This document shows, piece after piece, positions 30,252-37,939 of a DNA stretch of 52,731 bases (positions are counted from its first letter, which is position 1; each line of letters starts with the position of its first letter). The DNA is from a virus, in the IMG/VR virus record IMGVR_UViG_3300050821_009259, positions 1 through 52,731 of that record; one strand, given 5' to 3'. Position numbers and translations under genes: made by a program. Below the pieces are notes generated by a model. It saw only the letters and a program-made list of their open reading frames with translations. It made no database searches and was not told where the DNA came from.

Positions 30252-30481
30252 TTATGACCACACCACACCACCAATCCGGCGACATGCCCGCGTTTCCAAC
30301 TTACGACGAAGAAAATTCATGCACCGTTACCGGCCTCACCAAGCGCGAATACTTCGCGGCGGCGGCGCTGAGCAAGATCAGCGATCTGGATTTTGAGAAC
30401 TGGAGCGAGGAAGGATTGGCTCGCAGGGCTTTCAAAATCGCAGACGCCATGCTCAAGGAATCGCAAAAGGACTCCCAATGA
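30248..30481 (+). CDS. Small phage protein with LTKREYFAAAAL motif
   Basis: 77 residues. GLTKREYFAAAALSKI and a C-terminal ARRAFKIADAML match a common family of small phage proteins (AFP then GLTKREYFAA). Function not known. Overlaps its neighbour as ATGA. Confidence 0.7.
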   Translation: MIMTTPHHQSGDMPAFPTYDEENSCTVTGLTKREYFAAAALSKISDLDFENWSEEGLARRAFKIADAMLKESQKDSQ

Positions 30482-30516
30482 CCCTATCCCGAAACGACGG
30501 GCGCTGCTCTGGCTGA
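30478..30516 (+). pseudogene. Possible 5' remnant of a gene interrupted by the HNH element
   Basis: ATG 30478 overlaps the previous stop as ATGA and reads MTLSRNDGRCSG before a stop; RNDGRC is a recurrent start of small phage zinc proteins. The junction implies a former gene whose downstream part is now the HNH element. It is too short to be sure. Confidence 0.3.
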
Positions 30517-30532
30517 GCGGGAAAGAATCGCT

Positions 30533-31162
30533 ATGAATAAAATTTTCTCCAAGAAAGGTGGATGGATAAAGTTTAGTCCTGAAATCCGCCGTCAAGCGTT
30601 TATGGAAAAAGTTCAAAAGACCAAAACGTGCTGGAATTGGACTGCTGCTACTTACGGAAATGGATACGGCGCTTTTTGGATCGGTGACAAAATTATTCCG
30701 GCTCATTGGTTTTTATTGCCATCGTATCCACCAAAAGGGTTCGAGGCGTGTCACCGGTGCGACAACAAATTGTGCGTTCGTCCAGATCACATTTTCATTG
30801 GCACCAGATTCGACAATATGCGTGATGCCCAATCGAAGGGCAGGCTAAACACTATCACAGGAAACCGAGCCGCTGTTGCCTCATTAAAACGCAATGGCAA
30901 CCCAAAAAACAGGGGCAGCAAGAACGGGTGCGCGAAACTGACGGAGCGTGCCGTTTGTCTGATACGAGAATATCCAAAACGGCGCGGATGGTCAGTCACG
31001 CTCGCCAAACGCTTTGGGGTTTCCGTCACCACGATAACCGACGCTCGGTCTGGCGCCAAATGGAAATATGTTGCAACCCCGTCGCGCTCGCGATTAAACT
31101 CGGCTGGAAACCCAAGGCCGCGAAGGCGAAGAAAGGAACTAAGTGAAAAGGAAAATGCTTAA
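30533..31162 (+). CDS. HNH homing endonuclease
   Basis: 209 residues. The HNH_3-type domain is complete: CWNWTAATYGNGYGAFWIG, AHWFLLPSYPPKGFEACHRC and DNKLCVRPDHIFIGT (H, N and H in place), then NMRDAQSKGR. A helix-turn-helix-like DNA-binding part follows (AKLTERAVCLIREYPKRRGW, then VTLAKRFGVSVTTITDARSG). Beyond SGAKWKYV the reading frame runs out of phase over a segment that, in another frame, reads NPVALAIKLGWKPKAAKAKK and stops at 31146, overlapping the next GTG. This suggests insertion into a gene. Confidence 0.88.
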   Translation: MNKIFSKKGGWIKFSPEIRRQAFMEKVQKTKTCWNWTAATYGNGYGAFWIGDKIIPAHWFLLPSYPPKGFEACHRCDNKLCVRPDHIFIGTRFDNMRDAQSKGRLNTITGNRAAVASLKRNGNPKNRGSKNGCAKLTERAVCLIREYPKRRGWSVTLAKRFGVSVTTITDARSGAKWKYVATPSRSRLNSAGNPRPRRRRKELSEKENA

Positions 31163-31361
31163 ATATCAAACGGTGACGATCACCCGCGACCAGTGCGCAT
31201 TGTTGGCGATTGGAAAATGGATTCAGGACAATGCGAAATCATCGCCAATTGTTTCGATTGAAGGAGATTTTTGGGTGGCGCATAGCTGGCACCAAGGTGG
31301 AATCGCATGGTCTGCGAAAACCCCCATCGCCCTCGCGCGAAAACTGAAACTGAAATTCTGA
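31143..31361 (+). CDS. Small hypothetical protein (GTG start)
   Basis: 72 residues, GTG 31143 overlapping the stop of a different frame at 31146. Beta-rich with FWVAHSWHQGGIAWSAKT near the C-terminus. Function unknown. Confidence 0.55.
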   Translation: MKRKMLKYQTVTITRDQCALLAIGKWIQDNAKSSPIVSIEGDFWVAHSWHQGGIAWSAKTPIALARKLKLKF

Positions 31362-31363
31362 TT

Positions 31364-31669
31364 ATGAGCACGCGATGGATGGAAACCATGAACGAACCAA
31401 CTCAAGAGCAAATTCAGGAAGCGATCACTTTGCTATTTCTTCACGATTGGGCGTGGACTCGTGAGGATGTTGCAAAGCAGCATATCGCCGCCGTGGCCCG
31501 GTTGAGGTCTGAGATTGATGTCTGGAAACAATCGGCAGAAGCACATAGGAACCAGCACCAACATTTCTCAAAAAAATGCGAGCGGCTTAATGATGATATT
31601 CTCAGGCGCGACAGGGAGATCGCTGCGCTGAAAGAAAGGTTGATGGAATCACGTCAAGACGATGAATAA
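31364..31669 (+). CDS. Coiled-coil hypothetical protein
   Basis: 101 residues from ATG 31364 (MSTRWMETMNEPTQEQIQEA). It starts with a helical pair and continues as a coiled coil (ERLNDDILRRDREIAALKER). The start is two bases after the previous stop. Unknown role. Confidence 0.6.
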   Translation: MSTRWMETMNEPTQEQIQEAITLLFLHDWAWTREDVAKQHIAAVARLRSEIDVWKQSAEAHRNQHQHFSKKCERLNDDILRRDREIAALKERLMESRQDDE

Positions 31670-31672
31670 GCT

Positions 31673-31882
31673 ATGAGCATTTGGGTTCGCTCTCCGTACG
31701 GCCATATCGGCCATTCAATCGGCGGATTTGCTGAATCACCCGTAAAGGTTCTGTGCGGCAAGATTATCCGAGAACCGAGTCGAATTGACCCTCGATTCGA
31801 CCGCCGATGCAAACACTGTCTGCTCATCTTGGGCCACAAGGAACATTCCCACAAGGTGTTTCCGAGCCATCCAAAGAAGTGA
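31673..31882 (+). CDS. Small CGK/CKHC protein, paralogue of the gene at 29092
   Basis: 69 residues. WVRSPYGHIGH, VLCGKII and FDRRCKHC are in the same order as in the protein at 29092-29274. One presumptive zinc site. It is the last + strand gene before the converging SSB operon. Confidence 0.65.
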   Translation: MSIWVRSPYGHIGHSIGGFAESPVKVLCGKIIREPSRIDPRFDRRCKHCLLILGHKEHSHKVFPSHPKK

Positions 31883-31913
31883 GGGCATTGCCCATGTGCG
31901 GGAGAATTTCATA

Positions 31914-32363
31914 TCAGAAGGGCGGGTCGGAAAATTCTTCTTCCGTCTCACTCTGGCTCTTGTCACCAGACCGCCCCGCATTCGCTCCAGGATTCGATTT
32001 AAGCGGTTTTTCCTCTTTCGGGGTGTCTTGAGTGCCGCCGATGAACTGAAAGCCCTCTAAAACCACGCCAAGGCGACTACGCTTCTGGCCGGTCGCCTTA
32101 TCGTCCCACGAATCAAGTTTTAACCTTCCCTCCACGAACAGCGGCGAACCCTTCTTCACGTATTGGGCGAGTGTCTCGGCCTGTTTGCCGAAGCAGTCGA
32201 TGTCGATAAACGTGACTTCCTCCTTTTTCTCGCCGGTTTCAGACTTCCACTGGCGATTGACCGCGAGGCAGAACTTGCCGACCGCCGTGCCTTTGGTGGA
32301 AAAACGAAGCTCAACGTCCCGCGTCAGGTTGCCCATCAGAATCACTTTTGAGTATCCGTTCAT
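31914..32363 (-). CDS. ssb: Single-stranded DNA-binding protein
   Basis: 149 residues. A complete OB-fold: VILMGNLTRDVELRFSTKG, FCLAVNRQW, TFIDIDCFGKQAETL and FVEGRLKLDSWDDKATGQKR. A disordered linker leads to an acidic tail ending EEFSDPPF, the standard SSB interaction tip. It coats single strands in replication and recombination and would serve the RecE-like nuclease and Sak4-like ATPase. Last gene of a small - strand replication operon. Confidence 0.96.
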   Translation of the reverse strand: MNGYSKVILMGNLTRDVELRFSTKGTAVGKFCLAVNRQWKSETGEKKEEVTFIDIDCFGKQAETLAQYVKKGSPLFVEGRLKLDSWDDKATGQKRSRLGVVLEGFQFIGGTQDTPKEEKPLKSNPGANAGRSGDKSQSETEEEFSDPPF

Positions 32364-32833
32364 ATCGTCTCGCTTTCAGGTGGTTGGCTTGGTTGCTGGT
32401 TTTGTGCGCGGTGAATGTCACGAGACTTGAATCCCGCCGCCGCGCCTTCTCCGTATTCCCTAAGAAAAATCAGACACTTTCGAGGCTGCTCCATAATCGC
32501 GTCCACGAGCGGCTGGTAAGGCACTGGCCGGGTCGCCTTGTAGTAAACCGAGATTTCCATCGCGAACTTGGCGCACCTGTCCTTGATAATCGCAATGGCT
32601 TTGTCCTTCGGCTCCCTGGTCATCAGCACGGCGGACTGTTTTTTAACGACTTCCTTGATCTTGCTGGTTTTGTTCCAAAAATTCCAGCAGCGGTAACAGG
32701 TCGCCATCTCAAGTAGGAATTCGTTGTGACCGCCCATCGTTTCCCATGCGTCACTGATAACGCAGTTGACGACGCCGGTCTTGCACATTTTGCAGGTTCT
32801 TTGAACGGTTCTGGTGGGGTATGTGGTGGTCAT
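32360..32833 (-). CDS. Hypothetical protein with N-terminal zinc pairs
   Basis: 157 residues with CKMCKTG and CYRCWNFW, then a helical basic body (KSQ-like VVKKQSAVLMTREPKDKAIA). It sits between ssb and the initiator-like gene with ATGA overlaps, so a replication role is likely but unproven. Confidence 0.6.
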   Translation of the reverse strand: MTTTYPTRTVQRTCKMCKTGVVNCVISDAWETMGGHNEFLLEMATCYRCWNFWNKTSKIKEVVKKQSAVLMTREPKDKAIAIIKDRCAKFAMEISVYYKATRPVPYQPLVDAIMEQPRKCLIFLREYGEGAAAGFKSRDIHRAQNQQPSQPPESETI

Positions 32834-33702
32834 AAAACTGATCGTTTGGACGTGTTTTTGAAAAGCGGGGTTCCGTCAGGGTTGCCAGCGAGGTGGGGGA
32901 ATTGCGCCTGCATGGCCTCAAGCTCGATCTTGGCGAGCGCGGCGTCTCTGTCCATCTCGCGCTGAAGCTCACGAACCAGACCGCCAGCGGGTTTCTGGTA
33001 GCCGTTGGGTTGCATTGTCGGCTTCTGGCTGGGCATAAAGCCCTGCTTCTTCCAAGACCGTATTTTGGCCTGCCAGTTTTTGATCGGCTTGTTATTCGTT
33101 GTCCAGCCGTTCGCCTCGTGGGAGTGCCAGAACGTCTCTCCGTCGCTTCGAGGCAATCCCTCTGATTCGCAGAAGTCCTCGACTTCCTTTACCGTCAAGG
33201 CGCGGGCCAATGAAGTTTTAAGAGAGGCGGCGCCAGCCGCAGGAGCGACATCGACGCACTCTTTCTCTTTGGCTTTAGGCTCTGGCGAAGACGAGGGCGT
33301 AAGGCGTAAGGCGTAAGGCGAAGACAGACAGCATTTGTCAGCAGATGTTGTCATTTGCTCGCAATTGTTGTCAGGGTCGGGGAAAAGCGACTTCTTAGAC
33401 CTTGCACGTTCTTGCCACTTAGTCACTTGAAGAAATTTCTTGCCTTTGACCTCGTAGAAGATCGCGAGCCCTGAGACTCGAAGTTGTTCACACGCTTCCA
33501 AAATGGCCTTCATGTCCACCGGCTTGCCTTCGTGGTCGCCAAGCGGGAACGCCATGCCCCGGAGCACCAGCGGTTCGGCCTCATAGCGGCCAAAATCGTC
33601 AACGAGAGTCAGGAGCCGGGTGTAAAAGCTCTGCGTGAACCACGAGACGGAGTTCCATCCGATGCTAGACCGGATGCCGGGCCTTAAAAATCGTTGGGGC
33701 AT
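32830..33702 (-). CDS. Phage replication protein (initiator/helicase-loader type)
   Basis: 290 residues. The N-terminal domain resembles phage replisome organiser proteins with a winged helix: SWFTQSFYTRLLTLVDDFGRY, LRGMAFPL, LRVSGLAIFYEVKGKKFLQV and TKWQERARSKKSLFP. A linker of about 80 residues follows, then a C-terminal block FWHSHEANGWTTNNKPIKNW, characteristic of DnaD- or loader-like C-terminal domains. It would help load the host helicase at the phage origin. An 80-base stem-loop lies directly upstream of its start. Confidence 0.75.
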   Translation of the reverse strand: MPQRFLRPGIRSSIGWNSVSWFTQSFYTRLLTLVDDFGRYEAEPLVLRGMAFPLGDHEGKPVDMKAILEACEQLRVSGLAIFYEVKGKKFLQVTKWQERARSKKSLFPDPDNNCEQMTTSADKCCLSSPYALRLTPSSSPEPKAKEKECVDVAPAAGAASLKTSLARALTVKEVEDFCESEGLPRSDGETFWHSHEANGWTTNNKPIKNWQAKIRSWKKQGFMPSQKPTMQPNGYQKPAGGLVRELQREMDRDAALAKIELEAMQAQFPHLAGNPDGTPLFKNTSKRSVL

Positions 33703-33720
33703 CTGTTCCCTTCAAAGCCC

Positions 33721-33800
33721 CCAAGAACCAACAGCGAGTGCGCGGGCCGAATCACTGTCGAGCGACAATGGAAAGTACCCTTCACGCTGTTGGTTCTTGG
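33721..33800. repeat. Perfect 16-bp inverted repeat with 48-base loop
   Basis: CCAAGAACCAACAGCG (33721-33736) is the exact reverse complement of 33785-33800. The loop carries a second palindrome TGTCG-AG-CGACA (33756-33767). The element fills most of the 174-base gap between the replication gene start (33702) and the next gene end (33877). It may be a replication origin, a leader structure or a protein-binding site. Confidence 0.85.
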
Positions 33801-33876
33801 AAGCATTTTATGAGAACAGATCACAATTCGGTTTGCGCGCCCCCATCCTCCGCGTTTCCCGTCGCGGAGTCAACAG

Positions 33877-34095
33877 CTAAATCTGCCCCAACCTTTTCAA
33901 CGCCCTGATCTGCTGGCCGATATGCAGCCGGTCGGCGATGATCGCGCTAGCGAGTGTCTGACTGCTCCTGCCACGCCCTCTGAAATTGGCCCGCACTCTC
34001 GCCAAACTGTGCCGGTAATAAACCGTCCTGCCGATCAGACACGCGGGTTGCCTGTCCATCATGCGGTCGAGGGATTTGCGGAGTTCGGATTTCAT
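33877..34095 (-). CDS. Small basic protein
   Basis: 72 residues, Arg-rich: VYYRHSLARVRANFRGRGRS, then RLHIGQQIRALKRLGQI. Possibly a helix-turn-helix-like or nucleic-acid-binding protein. Starts with an ATGA overlap. Confidence 0.6.
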   Translation of the reverse strand: MKSELRKSLDRMMDRQPACLIGRTVYYRHSLARVRANFRGRGRSSQTLASAIIADRLHIGQQIRALKRLGQI

Positions 34096-34331
34096 TTTTT
34101 GTTCGGGCCATCAGTGGAGACAGGAAACATTTTCGTCGGCGCGTTCGTGAAAATCTTTGTTTCCATAAATTCCCAACCGTCAGAATTGAGCGCAGCGCGA
34201 TGAAGTTGAACCTCGTGTTGAATCGCATCTTGTCGGGATGTCAGCTTGTAGATCATCACGCCATGCGCAAAAAACATCCCCACAGTGATAATGAAAAACA
34301 TGCCGATCAAGAACCTGTCAAGTTTGTCCAT
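34092..34331 (-). CDS. Small inner-membrane protein
   Basis: 79 residues. Residues 7-30 (FLIGMFFIITVGMFFAHGVM) are one membrane helix; the rest is a short hydrophilic region. First gene of the replication operon. Unknown function. Confidence 0.7.
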   Translation of the reverse strand: MDKLDRFLIGMFFIITVGMFFAHGVMIYKLTSRQDAIQHEVQLHRAALNSDGWEFMETKIFTNAPTKMFPVSTDGPNKK

Positions 34332-34419
34332 ACCGAATCATTTCACGCCAGATTGCTGCGGTCAACAATTTTTATCCGCAAGTGTTGACACCGCCGGAAT
34401 TTCATGTTTCCGTGTGCGC

Positions 34420-34653
34420 GTGTCAAAGACTGAGAGCCGCCAACTCAAATGGCGCAACAAAATGCTGGCAGAGGGCAGGTGCATGACGTGTGGCAACGAG
34501 GCGGATGGCCGGTATTGCAAGAAGCATCTGCGTATGAACCGCCGCCGTGACGCCCGGTATCGCGAGAGGATGCGCCCAATTCTGCTCTTGCAACGCGCGC
34601 GTAAAATTGCGAAAGAACTGGCGGAACAGATCGAACTGAAGAAAGCCGCGTGA
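34420..34653 (+). CDS. Small zinc-finger protein (GTG start)
   Basis: 77 residues from GTG 34420; an in-frame ATG at 34285 would add residues that look non-coding. RCMTCGNEADGRYCKKH is a C-x2-C then C-x2-H knuckle; the remainder is very basic helix (NRRRDARYRERM). It probably binds nucleic acid. A GTTGACA box lies 37 bases upstream. Confidence 0.6.
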   Translation: MSKTESRQLKWRNKMLAEGRCMTCGNEADGRYCKKHLRMNRRRDARYRERMRPILLLQRARKIAKELAEQIELKKAA

Positions 34654-34654
34654 T

Positions 34655-35344
34655 ATGGTGCGAATGCGTTCACGAACCAACTGGCCGATCAACGGCTGGC
34701 GGTTCACTGACTTCCCGATCAGCCCGCAGGCGATGGGCGACCCTTCGATGTCGTTCGACGTGCTGTGCCGTCAAGTGCAGTCCCGTCGGGTTGCCAATCC
34801 GAGATTCAATCTCTCTACGGACTTCGCCACGATTCAGAAAGAGGTCGATCAACAGAACGCGCTGCGAATGATAAAGATCAAGGGCGGCGAAACCTACGTC
34901 GTGGACGATGGAGGACCGGACCCAAACCCGGCAGCCCCGCCCGCGCGCCTAAATTTGCGCGCTGTTGCGGGGCGCAGTAGAGAGGCGAAGGACGGCGTAG
35001 CGGTTCTCGTGGACTGGCTAGGTCAGGGCGGCGTGCCGGTGATGCCCAATGTGGCTGAAGCCCGCGCCAAGGTGTGCAGTGATTGTCCGCTGAACCAGAA
35101 AGGCGACCTGCTGGACTTCTTCACTCAAGCTGCGGCTGGCCTGATGCGCTCCGCGTTGGGCCTGCGTGAAACCCTGTCGTTCAAAACCAGCTACGACAGC
35201 CAGTTGAATGTTTGCTCTGGATGCGGCTGCGTGTTGAAGCTCAAGGTTCATGTGCCGATTCAGCACATCGAGGCCAAGATGCCGGATGGGCAGAAGGAAA
35301 AACTCGACCCGCGTTGTTGGGTGTTGAAGGAGATGTCGGCGTGA
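34655..35344 (+). CDS. Protein with paired CxxC clusters, unknown function
   Basis: 229 residues. The N-terminus begins TNWPINGWRFTDFPISPQAM, the middle is flexible, and the C-terminal half has KVCSDCPLNQKGDLLDFF and VCSGCGCVLKLKVHVPIQHI, the pattern of a two-knuckle zinc domain found in phages beside carbohydrate genes. It heads the cluster with the glycosyltransferases. Confidence 0.6.
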   Translation: MVRMRSRTNWPINGWRFTDFPISPQAMGDPSMSFDVLCRQVQSRRVANPRFNLSTDFATIQKEVDQQNALRMIKIKGGETYVVDDGGPDPNPAAPPARLNLRAVAGRSREAKDGVAVLVDWLGQGGVPVMPNVAEARAKVCSDCPLNQKGDLLDFFTQAAAGLMRSALGLRETLSFKTSYDSQLNVCSGCGCVLKLKVHVPIQHIEAKMPDGQKEKLDPRCWVLKEMSA

Positions 35345-35430
35345 ATTTACATCCAGGAATAGTGCCAAGAGAGAGCCTTGGACGGCGAGTTTTGGAACAC
35401 CGTACTCGTTCATTAAACACCGGGATGTAG
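35341..35430 (+). CDS. Possible 29-residue protein
   Basis: GTG 35341 overlaps the stop of the preceding gene, and its stop overlaps the GTG of the next by one base (TAGTG), so an operon-style junction exists on both sides. Basic sequence (GIVPRESLGRRVLEHRTRS). Too short to evaluate otherwise. Confidence 0.4.
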   Translation: MNLHPGIVPRESLGRRVLEHRTRSLNTGM

Positions 35431-36359
35431 TGAAAGACTCCTGCTACATGATCGAATCCAAGCAATCCCCGGTGTTCATCCTGTTGGGAAAGTTCGGCGA
35501 TCTCATCCTGATGAGTCCGGCGTTCCGTCAGATTTACGAGCGCACGGGCGTCAAGCCGGTGGTTGTGGCCTCGACGGAGTTCTCGACGATTCTGGAAGGC
35601 ATGTCGTGGGTGATTTCGCATCCGATGAACTACAACTGGCTGTACGAAACCGAGAAGGCCAGGGCGTTGTGCAAGGAGATTTACGGCGGCGCCATCGTTC
35701 CACAGTGGTGGCACTGCACGCCCGGCCCGGAGCTTATAGAGGAGCAGTATCGTGGTTCGACCACGCTGCAATGCCATCGACTTGAGTTTGGGGTGAACAT
35801 CGAGAAGTGGGGAAACTACATGATAAGCATGTGGGGCCGCGCTGGATTCACGAAAGAGGAAATGATGCGCTATCAGGTGGAGTTCGACCGCCGAGATGCA
35901 CAACGCGAGGCGCAGCTTGTCAGGATGCTGAGACGCAACCTCAACAAGCCGATGCTGGTCGTGCAATTCGGGGCGCAAGTCTCGCCGCTCGCCGCCGTGC
36001 CGGAAGTCTGGCAGGTGCTCTTGCGCTACAAGCACGCTTTCAACATCGTGGACATCTCGAATGTCCGGGCGCATCGGCTCTACGATCTGATGGGGCTGTT
36101 TGAGGCGGCGGTGGGCTGCGTGACCTGCGACACGTCGAGCCTGCACATGATGGGCGGCGCTGGCACGCCCTATATCGCGTTCACGGCGAACGGATGGGGC
36201 GCGAGCATACCCAAAGGCAACTGCGTGCTGGAAATCAAATACGACACCGCTGTAAAGCATCTGCACGAGATGATTCCCGTGCTGGACGAGTGGGCGCAGA
36301 CGCCGGTGAAGATGCCAGCGTTTTCAGGTGGTGGTGGAATGATGGCTGTGGCGAGATGA
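35430..36359 (+). CDS. GT9-like glycosyltransferase (heptosyltransferase type)
   Basis: 309 residues from GTG 35430; ATG 35448 is an alternative. The N-terminal Rossmann domain starts ILLGKFGDLILMSPAFRQIY, as in GT9 (GDxLLxxPxxxxL). The C-terminal domain has MLVVQFGA, FNIVDISNVR and VTCDTSSLHMMGGAGTPYIAF, the D-T-S-xxH-x6-G donor-binding motif. The enzyme would transfer a sugar to a lipopolysaccharide, protein or DNA acceptor. Together with the glycosyltransferase at 36.8 kb it suggests that the phage alters a glycan, either of the host or on itself. Confidence 0.75.
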   Translation: MKDSCYMIESKQSPVFILLGKFGDLILMSPAFRQIYERTGVKPVVVASTEFSTILEGMSWVISHPMNYNWLYETEKARALCKEIYGGAIVPQWWHCTPGPELIEEQYRGSTTLQCHRLEFGVNIEKWGNYMISMWGRAGFTKEEMMRYQVEFDRRDAQREAQLVRMLRRNLNKPMLVVQFGAQVSPLAAVPEVWQVLLRYKHAFNIVDISNVRAHRLYDLMGLFEAAVGCVTCDTSSLHMMGGAGTPYIAFTANGWGASIPKGNCVLEIKYDTAVKHLHEMIPVLDEWAQTPVKMPAFSGGGGMMAVAR

Positions 36360-36523
36360 AAACCGTGTGGCTGGTTTACAATCCGAATATTTATGGGTCG
36401 TCAAGGTTGATAAGCTCCGAAACTATCATCGAGGCGAAGATGTGCTATCAAAAGTATGTGCGAGAAAAATACGGCGACATCCTTCGATTCATAGACATCA
36501 GTTGTTCTAAGTTTTTGGCATGA
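36356..36523 (+). CDS. Small hypothetical protein
   Basis: 55 residues from ATG 36356, ATGA overlap with the glycosyltransferase stop. MKTVWLVYNPNIYGSSRLIS is beta-like, then a helix. Unknown. Confidence 0.6.
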   Translation: MKTVWLVYNPNIYGSSRLISSETIIEAKMCYQKYVREKYGDILRFIDISCSKFLA

Positions 36524-36744
36524 GCCTGTTACCCTTCCTACCAGTTGAGCCAATGAACAACATTGAAGAAGAAATTAAACGCAAACGTCCTCAGAACGAA
36601 CTCAGCACCGCGTACGGTTGTTGCTTGAAATCTTTCCGCCGAGCAAGTGATATTCAAGACGATAAATTGAAGGCAGATTTGCTAAGGGCGATGTTTGCCC
36701 TGTCCGCTTTGGAAAACTTATTGAAAGAGATGGGGATATTGTGA
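36520..36744 (+). CDS. Small helical protein
   Basis: 74 residues; ATGA overlaps with the gene before it. Helical, charged (IEEEIKRKRPQNELSTAYGC, then LLRAMFALSALENLLKEM). Unknown role. Confidence 0.6.
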   Translation: MSLLPFLPVEPMNNIEEEIKRKRPQNELSTAYGCCLKSFRRASDIQDDKLKADLLRAMFALSALENLLKEMGIL

Positions 36745-36839
36745 CGTTGGTTACTGCGACTCCAGTGGTGAGTTTGATGAACACGAGTGGGGCGGTTGTG
36801 GATGCGCTCTCGCTGATACCGAAGAAGCATGAGCCTTGA
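36741..36839 (+). CDS. Possible 32-residue protein
   Basis: GTG 36741 overlaps the preceding stop and the end overlaps ATG 36829, so operon junctions are present. Sequence TLVTATPVVSLMNTSGAVVD is hydrophobic. Evidence is only positional. Confidence 0.35.
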   Translation: MTLVTATPVVSLMNTSGAVVDALSLIPKKHEP

Positions 36840-37500
36840 AGTCTTCATGCTCGACGGTCAGGACTACAGCCGGGCGTGGTTGACACTGGTTGGCGTGCTG
36901 TCGATTCTGCCGGACAACTTCTTCACCCGCGCACACCTGGTCACAGACAAGCCTGCGAGTCCACGGTTGAGCGACAAGATCATCACGCATCAGGCTGACA
37001 TCGCGTACGGGAGTCGGGAGCGTTACTCGAAGTTCTGTGTGTTCGATCTCCCAAAGCTGGTCACGGAAGACCATTTTATGATTATCCACACGGACGGATT
37101 CCCGGTCAATCCCCACAAGTGGAGCGACCAGTTTTTGCACTACGATTACATCGGCGCTCCGTGGCCGTCGAACATGTGTCCAAAACCTGTTGGCAACGGC
37201 GGCTTCTGCATTCGCAGCAAACGGTTCGCTCTGTGGTGCGCGGAACAAGGTGAGCTAACGCACGAGAACGAGGACGTGCATATCTGCCAGCACTTGCACG
37301 ACAAGGCGGTTGCTGCGGGATTCCGATTCGCGCCGATTGAGATCGCGGCTGGATTCAGCCTTGAGATCGCCGTGCCGGAATTTCCCCGGACTATCGACGA
37401 CGTTTTCGGATTCCACGGCTGGCAGTATCACGGCCAGTGTTTGATTCGTAATCCGATGGATGATGTGGAAGGCCGGAGTGGACTTTCTTCCCCAGCCTGA
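36829..37500 (+). CDS. DUF5672-like glycosyltransferase
   Basis: 223 residues. YGSRERYSKFCVFDL, then IIHTDGFPVNPHKWSDQF, YDYIGAPW and VGNGGFCIRSKR, followed by HENEDVHICQHLHD, are the ordered motifs of DUF5672 proteins, a family related to glycosyltransferases that often modify lipopolysaccharide. The D-x-F motif HTDGF is probably the metal and nucleotide-sugar site. Likely cooperates with the GT9-like enzyme upstream. Confidence 0.75.
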   Translation: MSLEVFMLDGQDYSRAWLTLVGVLSILPDNFFTRAHLVTDKPASPRLSDKIITHQADIAYGSRERYSKFCVFDLPKLVTEDHFMIIHTDGFPVNPHKWSDQFLHYDYIGAPWPSNMCPKPVGNGGFCIRSKRFALWCAEQGELTHENEDVHICQHLHDKAVAAGFRFAPIEIAAGFSLEIAVPEFPRTIDDVFGFHGWQYHGQCLIRNPMDDVEGRSGLSSPA

Positions 37501-37678
37501 TTTGCAGGACTTTGCGCTCGAAGGTTTTTCTTACGACGGTCATCGGGAACAATGGGTCTTTCTCGGACTCCTTCCAAAACCACTTAAAAGCGCCATCCTC
37601 TGTCGCCGACGAAAACAACACCTGATCTCCAAGATTGGATGGACTCACGACTTCGTAGTGGATTCTGGTTGTGGACAT
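37391..37678 (-). CDS. Hypothetical protein opposite the glycosyltransferase end
   Basis: 95 residues. Overlaps the 3' end of the + strand glycosyltransferase by 110 bases. Beta-rich start (TTRIHYEVVSPSNLGDQVLF) and a helix-rich basic end. Real because it follows a - strand gene with a plausible promoter, but the overlapped C-terminus may be spurious. Confidence 0.45.
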   Translation of the reverse strand: MSTTRIHYEVVSPSNLGDQVLFSSATEDGAFKWFWKESEKDPLFPMTVVRKTFERKVLQIRLGKKVHSGLPHHPSDYESNTGRDTASRGIRKRRR

Positions 37679-37869
37679 ATTGGTTTGATGTCTTTGGTGA
37701 AGAACAGATACGCATTGCCAATTCGGCCCGGCGTTGGCTTTTCAGGCTGCACAAGTCGTGCCCAAACATAGGACTGTCCGGTGCATGGTGAAACCATTGG
37801 CTCAGAGACCGATTGCCACGTCGATAATCCGAACCGCCAGTGTTGCGCCTGAAAGACCATTGCGAGCAT
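37645..37869 (-). CDS. Small hypothetical protein
   Basis: 74 residues from ATG 37869 (MLAMVFQAQHWRFGLSTWQS). Ends with QPEKPTPGRIGNAYLFFTKD. It is transcribed from a TTGACA box on the - strand, divergent from the capsid operon. Unknown function. Confidence 0.55.
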   Translation of the reverse strand: MLAMVFQAQHWRFGLSTWQSVSEPMVSPCTGQSYVWARLVQPEKPTPGRIGNAYLFFTKDIKPICPQPESTTKS

Positions 37870-37889
37870 TCTCCCACTGTCAGCATCTT

Positions 37890-37909
37890 TGTCAATAAAA
37901 GAGTTGACA
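37890..37909. promoter_or_regulatory. Back-to-back TTGACA boxes, divergent promoters
   Basis: TGTCAA at 37890-37895 (TTGACA on the - strand) and TTGACA at 37904-37909 (+ strand) are eight bases apart, in front of the divergent genes at 37869 and 37940. The -10 regions are not obvious. The + strand box is the likely start of the head operon. Confidence 0.45.
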
Positions 37910-37939
37910 TCTGGCGTGGAGGGTGAAAGAGTCGCCAAT

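Noticed and set aside
31894-32031. MCGRIS start reminiscent of an SRAP (YedK) protein
   Set aside because: The similarity ends after six residues and the frame overlaps the end of ssb.
35241-36266. Antisense frame of 341 codons opposite the GT9-like gene
   Set aside because: Repetitive His/Arg-rich sequence typical of an antisense shadow; no junctions to neighbours.
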